NCBI GenBank assembly: GCA_003552325.1
Contig: PUKM01000211.1
Coordinates: 1 to 8,745 of the forward strand
Length of the DNA stretch: 8,745 bases
Reading direction: 5' to 3'
DNA from: Natrialbaceae archaeon
Lineage (GTDB): Archaea > Halobacteriota > Halobacteria > Halobacteriales > Natrialbaceae
The notes under the pieces were generated by a model. The model did not search any database. It was not told the origin of the DNA and saw only the letters and a list, made by a program, of their open reading frames with translations. Positions 5,493-8,745 of the stretch are shown here, one piece after another; position 1 is the first letter of the stretch, and every line of letters starts with the position of its first letter. The position numbers and the translations under genes were made by a program.

Positions 5493-7384
5493 GGCAACTC
5501 GACTTCGGCCTCTGCTTCCGTCTCTTTCTCAAGACGTTCGGACTCTGGCAACTGCGCCAGTTCGACCAGGTCCTCGAGGTCGGCTCCCGTTGGCTCGTTG
5601 TTGAGCAATACATCGATCGAGAGCGTTGGGGCCCCATCGACGAGGTTCTCGAGCAGCACGAGGCGTTCGCGGGCTCGAGACATACCGACGTAAAACACAC
5701 GGCGTTCGTTATCGGTGAGGACGGGGACGGGCGAGGTCGTTTTTGTAAACTCCTCGACACCGGGGACGGCTTCGGGGTCGTCGACGGTCGCGACCATCTG
5801 CTCGACGACTTTCTCGGTCAGATCCGTGCCCATGAAGACGTGGTCGGCTTCACGACCTTTCGCGGAGTGGATCGTCCCCACGCGGACGCGGTCGGTGTCC
5901 ATCCCTTCGTAGGTGCCAATCGCGAAGTACGCCTTGATCGATTTCTTCTGGAAGTTCGTCACTTTCCTGACCATGTCCGAGGCCGAGGCTGGTCCAGGCA
6001 TGAACGGCGCGTACTCCATGATGACGTCCGCTGGAATCCGAAGGTCCTCGAGGTCTTCGATGTCTTCTGCTTCCTGGCGGTCGTCGATCTCATCGAAGAG
6101 GTCGTCGCGTTCGTTCGTGCCGAACGCCGAGTCCATAAGCATATCCGCGAGTCGCCGTGCCTCGAGGCCAGTGACGTCCTCGCCCTCGTCGATCGCTTCG
6201 ACCGCCCGAACGTACTGGGTCAGGCGATCGGTCCACATCCGCTGGTCGGTCAACGCGGTGAACGGGATCCCTTCGGTGATGAACTCGTCGATGAACTGGA
6301 ACATCTGATACCGGGCCCGGAACAACAGCATGATCGTGCCGTCGTCTTCGACGAGCGTCTGACGGACCATCCGAACGACGTCGAGCATCGATCGGTTCTG
6401 GTAGGCTTCGACCGCGCCACCCTCCTTGCGGGGGTTGAGGTCTTTGTCCTGACGGACGTCGATGTGGCGAATCTCCTGATTGACGGCGTTGAGCACGTTC
6501 GAGGGCAGTCGGTAGGAGTTCGGCAGGATGATGTCCTCATCGACCTGTTCGTCGAGCAACAGCGCCGGATCGGCACCCTGCCAGGAGTAGACGACCTGGT
6601 CGTCGTCACCGGCGATCAGTACCCGCTTGACGTGGGGGTTCCACTCCTCGTAGACGTCGTACTGGAGGGTCGTGATGTCCTGAAACTCGTCGATGATGAG
6701 GTAGTCGACGTTCGGCACGAGCGAGCGCTGTTTGACGCGCTCGAGCATGTCCGCGAACCCGATTTTCCCTTCCTGGCCTTTGTAGTTGCGCCAGGCACGA
6801 ATCGACTCGGGGACGTCGATCCGGTCGTCGTCGGAGGGCCACGTCGGCGTGTATTTGTTCCCCTCTTGGGCGTTCGGATCGATTTCCGGCGGCAAACGGA
6901 CTTCTTCGACGTCCCACTGAAATGGCACATCGTACCAGTCTGAGACCTCTCGGCGGGTCCGTTGGAGCCATTGACTCGTCGCAATGATCTTGTTCCCGAT
7001 AGTCGTCGACCGGGCGGTTCGCCGGCCAGCCCCGCTGTACTCGTCTTCGTACTCGAGGCCGTAATCTTCACAGAAGGCCTCTTTGTCCTTCTCGCCGATG
7101 ACGTCACCGCGTGAGAGGTCGAGCAGATCGTAGGCCTTCGCGTGCATCGTACAGACGTTGCCCTGGAGTGCTCGAGGGCTCTCGCCTAAGCGGTCAGCGA
7201 GTCGTTCGCGGATTTCCTGGGCTGCTGCTCGCGTGTATGAGACCACCAGAATATCGCGAAAGGTCACGTCGTCTTCGTCGAGAATCTCTTCGACGTGGTC
7301 GAGGAGTGCCGTCGTCTTCCCGCTGCCCGGACCACCAAATAATCGGGTGACCTGCGTCCCCGAGTCCGTCTCCGTTGTAGCCAT
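5489..7384 (-). CDS. UvrD/Rep-family superfamily 1 DNA helicase
   Basis: A 631-aa ATP-dependent helicase of the UvrD/Rep/PcrA group, expected to translocate 3'-5' on single-stranded DNA during repair or replication restart. All core motifs are present: Walker A GGPGSGKT (17-24), Ia VSYTRAAAQE (48-57), a CTMHAKAYDLL segment (78-88), Walker B LIIDEFQD (229-236), motif III GDDDQVVYSWQGAD (259-272), motif IV LLFRAR (353-358), motif V TIHSAKGREAD (504-514), and motif VI YVGMSRARER (565-574). It is shorter than bacterial UvrD (about 720 aa). Walker A lies near the N-terminus with no recognisable L-N-x-x-Q motif before it, so adenine recognition may differ. The tail (615-630) is Glu-rich. The ATG at 7384 follows a TATA-like element about 28 nt upstream. 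It is first in a two-gene unit with the M24-like gene. No nuclease domain is visible. Confidence 0.93.
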   Translation of the reverse strand: MATTETDSGTQVTRLFGGPGSGKTTALLDHVEEILDEDDVTFRDILVVSYTRAAAQEIRERLADRLGESPRALQGNVCTMHAKAYDLLDLSRGDVIGEKDKEAFCEDYGLEYEDEYSGAGRRTARSTTIGNKIIATSQWLQRTRREVSDWYDVPFQWDVEEVRLPPEIDPNAQEGNKYTPTWPSDDDRIDVPESIRAWRNYKGQEGKIGFADMLERVKQRSLVPNVDYLIIDEFQDITTLQYDVYEEWNPHVKRVLIAGDDDQVVYSWQGADPALLLDEQVDEDIILPNSYRLPSNVLNAVNQEIRHIDVRQDKDLNPRKEGGAVEAYQNRSMLDVVRMVRQTLVEDDGTIMLLFRARYQMFQFIDEFITEGIPFTALTDQRMWTDRLTQYVRAVEAIDEGEDVTGLEARRLADMLMDSAFGTNERDDLFDEIDDRQEAEDIEDLEDLRIPADVIMEYAPFMPGPASASDMVRKVTNFQKKSIKAYFAIGTYEGMDTDRVRVGTIHSAKGREADHVFMGTDLTEKVVEQMVATVDDPEAVPGVEEFTKTTSPVPVLTDNERRVFYVGMSRARERLVLLENLVDGAPTLSIDVLLNNEPTGADLEDLVELAQLPESERLEKETEAEAEVELP

Positions 7385-7409
7385 TGTACCCTTTCAGGAA
7401 CGCGACTCT

Positions 7410-7416
7410 CATAAGT
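7410..7416 (-). promoter_or_regulatory. TATA-like box of the helicase / pseudo-M24 unit
   Basis: ACTTATG on the minus strand, centred about 28-29 nt before the helicase ATG, at leaderless spacing. A CACGTG palindrome (7417-7422) lies directly upstream where the TFB recognition element would be; it may be chance. Confidence 0.4.
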
Positions 7417-7500
7417 CACGTGGGTTTCCGTCGCCTGTCCGGCTCTAGGCACCGATACTGTCGTCCCAATATAACGTCCCCGCAACTGCAGGGATGGCTT

Positions 7501-7508
7501 CTATATCC
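7501..7508 (+). promoter_or_regulatory. TATA-like box of the acidic lipoprotein gene
   Basis: CTATATCC centred about 25 nt before the ATG at 7529, matching leaderless spacing. A second AT-rich patch (AATATAAC, 7468-7475) lies further up. The 144-nt gap from 7385 to 7528 thus carries divergent promoters for the helicase unit and this gene. Confidence 0.5.
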
Positions 7509-7528
7509 AATTTCGATGTCCGTGCCGT

Positions 7529-7750
7529 ATGGTTCAGACAGAGACTCGACGACGATTCCTTGGTATCGCTGGCGTATTCGTGACGGCTGTTCTCGCCGGC
7601 TGTGGCGGCCCAGGGGAAGAAGAGGATGATCCAGCTGCGGACGACCCCGCCGACGATCCAGTCGATGACACCGAAGACGACGATATGGAAGACGACATGG
7701 ACGACGAAGACGAGGACGATATGGACGACGAAGACGACGAAGACGCGTAA
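7529..7750 (+). CDS. Small hyperacidic Tat-exported lipoprotein, function unknown
   Basis: A 73-aa protein. The N-terminus is a textbook haloarchaeal Tat signal: TRRRFLG (residues 6-12), a hydrophobic stretch, then the lipobox LAGC with C25 as the predicted lipidated residue. This predicts export by the twin-arginine system and attachment to the outer face of the membrane. The mature part has no recognisable fold: 32 of residues 30-73 are Asp or Glu, the rest mainly Pro, Ala, Gly, Met, Thr and Val, with no Lys, Arg or aromatic residue. It would be intrinsically disordered and polyanionic, conceivably binding cations or basic surfaces (inference). It may instead be the surviving N-terminus of a longer lipoprotein, since many haloarchaeal lipoproteins have an acidic spacer before a folded domain; no such domain follows the TAA at 7748. 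The TATA-like box and signal peptide support real expression. Confidence 0.78.
   Translation: MVQTETRRRFLGIAGVFVTAVLAGCGGPGEEEDDPAADDPADDPVDDTEDDDMEDDMDDEDEDDMDDEDDEDA
7691..7737 (+). repeat. Near-perfect tandem duplication in the acidic tail
   Basis: Bases 7691-7713 and 7715-7737 are 23-nt copies with one mismatch (7696 C versus 7720 T) at a 24-nt period. The period is eight codons, so copy-number change would keep the reading frame. The surrounding GAC/GAA/GAT codon run is simple sequence prone to slippage. Confidence 0.85.
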
Positions 7751-7763
7751 GGAACCCAATATC

Positions 7764-7778
7764 GAGGGGTCGACCCTC
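7764..7778 (+). terminator. Weak candidate terminator after the lipoprotein gene
   Basis: GAGGG and CCCTC form a 5-bp stem with a 5-nt loop, 13 nt after the lipoprotein stop. No T tract follows, so support is slight. Confidence 0.2.
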
Positions 7779-7803
7779 CTCGAGTGCGAATTACGAGTTC
7801 GAA

Positions 7804-7835
7804 ACAGCCGTACTCGAGGGTCGGCTACGGGCTGT
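7804..7835. repeat. Imperfect inverted repeat (9 bp with one bulged G)
   Basis: ACAGCCGTA (7804-7812) pairs with TACGGGCTGT (7826-7835) if one G is bulged out, leaving a 13-nt loop. It lies in the gap between the lipoprotein and aIF1A genes. Strand and role are unknown. Confidence 0.5.
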
Positions 7836-7857
7836 CAAAAGCAGCTTGAGCACCGAT

Positions 7858-7879
7858 TCACTCGACGTGCGTCGAGTGA
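7858..7879. repeat. Perfect 9-bp inverted repeat with GTGC loop
   Basis: TCACTCGAC (7858-7866) and GTCGAGTGA (7871-7879) are exact reverse complements separated by four bases. This is the strongest non-coding hairpin I found in the window. It lies about 105 nt beyond the aIF1A stop and 108 nt beyond the lipoprotein stop. Neither side has an adjacent T tract; AAAA at 7837-7840 (TTTT on the minus strand) is 18 nt away. Confidence 0.7.
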
Positions 7880-7959
7880 CCGCGATCACCCCACATCGAC
7901 GGCGCTGGCGGATACTCGAGCCGGCGATCAGTGTGTAGACCGTTCCAGTTGTGACTATA

Positions 7960-7975
7960 GCGAAAACGAGTTCGC
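7960..7975 (-). terminator. Weak candidate terminator after aIF1A
   Basis: GCGAA and TTCGC make a 5-bp stem with a 6-nt loop, 8 nt past the aIF1A stop on the minus strand. The TTTT run on that strand is inside the hairpin rather than after it, so this may not terminate. Confidence 0.2.
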
Positions 7976-7983
7976 GGGGTTCG

Positions 7984-8271
7984 TCACTGAATGTGCCCTT
8001 CACGCCGAAGTTGGTCGGCGTCTGCCCGTTCGTATCGCCAGGTAATATCGGCTTTTTCGTCCTGCCAGTCCCATGGCTCGACGAGTACGCCGTCGTCTTC
8101 GCGGATCCAGATCCGTTTTTGCATCTTCCCGGGGATTCGGGCGGTTCGCTCCTTCCCGTCCGCACAGCGTACGGTAACTCGATTTGCACCGAGCATGTTC
8201 GTGACGGTCGCAAAAACCTCGTCGTCATCTGGCATTCGAAGGTTTTTCCGACCACCCTCGTCGTCGCTCAT
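7984..8271 (-). CDS. eif1A: Translation initiation factor aIF1A
   Basis: A 95-aa cytoplasmic factor that binds the small ribosomal subunit near the A site and, with aIF1, promotes mRNA and initiator tRNA recruitment. It shows the family core throughout: GRKNLRMP (7-14) then DDDEVFATVTNMLGANRVTV, the DGKERTARIPGKMQKRIWI segment of the OB fold (38-56), and DGVLVEPWDWQ with ADITWRY near the end. Length is normal for haloarchaea, with the short charged tails typical of the archaeal protein. The frame is open further upstream to about 8616, but the ATG at 8271 fits the family N-terminus (MSDDEGGRKN) and lies 28 nt after a TATA-like box. The gene is intact and appears monocistronic. Confidence 0.96.
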   Translation of the reverse strand: MSDDEGGRKNLRMPDDDEVFATVTNMLGANRVTVRCADGKERTARIPGKMQKRIWIREDDGVLVEPWDWQDEKADITWRYERADADQLRREGHIQ

Positions 8272-8296
8272 ATGCCGTGGATAGCTCTTGGGGGAG

Positions 8297-8302
8297 TTAA
8301 GC
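8297..8302 (-). promoter_or_regulatory. TATA-like box of eif1A
   Basis: GCTTAA on the minus strand, centred about 28 nt before the ATG at 8271. An A-rich stretch (AAAACGAAAAACG on the same strand) lies immediately upstream and may serve as the TFB recognition region. Leaderless spacing supports the chosen start. Confidence 0.5.
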
Positions 8303-8351
8303 GTTTTTCGTTTTGAGACATCCACAGCCGCTCGTTCCTCGAGCGCGACCG

Positions 8352-8591
8352 TCACCCTCGTTCGGCCCGAATCGCCGTCCGGATCAGCCGTGCCAGCCCC
8401 AGTGTCGCCACGAAACACCCGACGAAGACGATTCCAACCAACAGAATAAAGCCCAGCGCTTGCGCCCCGAGTGCCCGGTGGTCGAGCAACGCCGACGTGA
8501 ACTGGACGCCGAAGTACACGATGAGTCCCCCCGCCGCAATGCGAATCGCTGCCTGCCAGTAGGCACCGTACTCCTCCGGGGAGAGTTCCAT
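8352..8591 (-). CDS. Small two-helix membrane protein, function unknown
   Basis: A 79-aa protein starting MELSPEEYGAYWQ. Two hydrophobic segments at about residues 14-36 and 43-67 (GFILLVGIVFVGCFV is the core of the second) predict two transmembrane helices joined by a short loop containing LDHRALG. A basic C-terminal tail follows (ARLIRTAIRAERG), suggesting both ends face the cytoplasm by the positive-inside rule. I do not recognise the family; it resembles the many small hypothetical membrane proteins of haloarchaea. The same frame is open upstream past 8678 to the window edge, but the ATG at 8591 gives the more natural protein, without a charged Arg-rich leader. The stop lies 80 nt before the aIF1A start on the same strand, with the aIF1A promoter in between, so an operon is not required. 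Confidence 0.7.
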   Translation of the reverse strand: MELSPEEYGAYWQAAIRIAAGGLIVYFGVQFTSALLDHRALGAQALGFILLVGIVFVGCFVATLGLARLIRTAIRAERG

Positions 8592-8610
8592 ACCACGAGA
8601 TATTGGTTCG

Positions 8611-8617
8611 ATGCAAA
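8611..8617 (-). promoter_or_regulatory. Possible TATA-like box of the small membrane protein gene
   Basis: TTTGCAT on the minus strand, centred about 23 nt before the ATG at 8591. The match is poorer than for the other genes, and an AATATC patch lies too close (about 12 nt) to serve. Confidence 0.25.
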
Positions 8618-8745
8618 GAAGCCGTCGGTTGGATACTCGAGCCTCCAGACGCCTCCGTTCCTCAGTCGTTCCACCCAATGGGAGCGAACAGAACTCCTCG
8701 AGAGCGGTCAGACCGAACGGTGTCGGACGGCGACCAGTGTGAGGA

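Larger units (their letters stand above)
7751..7983. other. Gene-free gap between convergent genes, rich in inverted repeats
   Basis: These 233 nt separate the lipoprotein stop from the aIF1A stop. I see no credible coding frame with a start signal. Inverted repeats are at 7764-7778, 7804-7835, 7858-7879 and 7960-7975. The region could hold both genes' 3' ends and terminators, or a structured noncoding RNA. No tRNA, snoRNA or other known RNA was recognised. Confidence 0.5.

Noticed and set aside
4961..6943. Long open frame (660 codons) on the plus strand opposite the helicase and M24-like gene
   Set aside because: The minus strand encodes all helicase motifs across the same bases. Long antisense frames are common in high-G+C haloarchaeal DNA, and the plus-strand product shows no recognisable domain.
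7602..8045. Plus-strand open frame running from the lipoprotein gene across the gap
   Set aside because: It is out of frame with the Tat lipoprotein, which has a convincing signal peptide, and the product is low-complexity Thr/Lys then nondescript sequence ending antisense to aIF1A.
8272..8616. Upstream extension of the aIF1A frame
   Set aside because: aIF1A has a conserved short N-terminus beginning near MSDDEGGRKN, and the extension overlaps the membrane protein gene.
1..8745. CRISPR array, insertion sequence, integrase site, toxin-antitoxin or defence module
   Set aside because: I found no direct-repeat/spacer pattern, transposase motifs, tRNA-derived attachment site or nuclease-toxin pair. 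A lone UvrD-like helicase is not enough to call a defence system.

Overview
The window looks like chromosomal core DNA of a haloarchaeon, class Halobacteria, probably on the Natrialbales side. The evidence is high G+C, strongly acidic proteins, archaeal information-processing genes (FEN1 nuclease, aIF1A), an archaeal-type mevalonate-pathway decarboxylase, a Tat-exported lipoprotein, TATA-like boxes about 23-29 nt before start codons (leaderless transcription), and a very high density of the hexamer CTCGAG. The family assignment is inference; class-level placement is firm.

Layout: (1) 1-576 (+) is the C-terminal part of flap endonuclease 1, cut by the left edge. It converges on (2) a type II NADH dehydrogenase-like flavoprotein, 611-1927 (-). 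(3) 2003-2989 (-) is a phosphomevalonate/diphosphomevalonate decarboxylase for isoprenoid lipid synthesis. (4) 3044-4129 (-) is a soluble 361-aa coiled-coil protein with five exact 11-residue repeats and an apparently long 5' leader. (5) 5489-7384 (-) and 4350-5492 (-) form a two-gene unit: a compact UvrD/Rep-type SF1 helicase whose stop codon overlaps the GTG start of an M24 'pita-bread' protein that has lost all its metal-ligand residues. (6) 7529-7750 (+) is divergent from the helicase and encodes a tiny Tat lipoprotein whose mature part is almost pure Asp/Glu. (7) 7751-7983 is a gene-free stretch between convergent genes and holds several hairpins. (8) 7984-8271 (-) is translation initiation factor aIF1A, and 8352-8591 (-) is a small two-helix membrane protein. 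No gene is supported from 8592 to the right edge.

Most genes look like independently transcribed housekeeping units: six of them have a TATA-like element at leaderless spacing. The only clear operon is helicase plus pseudo-M24. I found no defence island, CRISPR array, insertion sequence, tRNA or rRNA. The items most worth a second look are the pseudo-M24 protein coupled to a helicase, the hyperacidic lipoprotein with an internal 24-nt duplication, the hendecad coiled-coil protein, and the hairpin-rich gap at 7751-7983. None of these amounts to a demonstrated new system.
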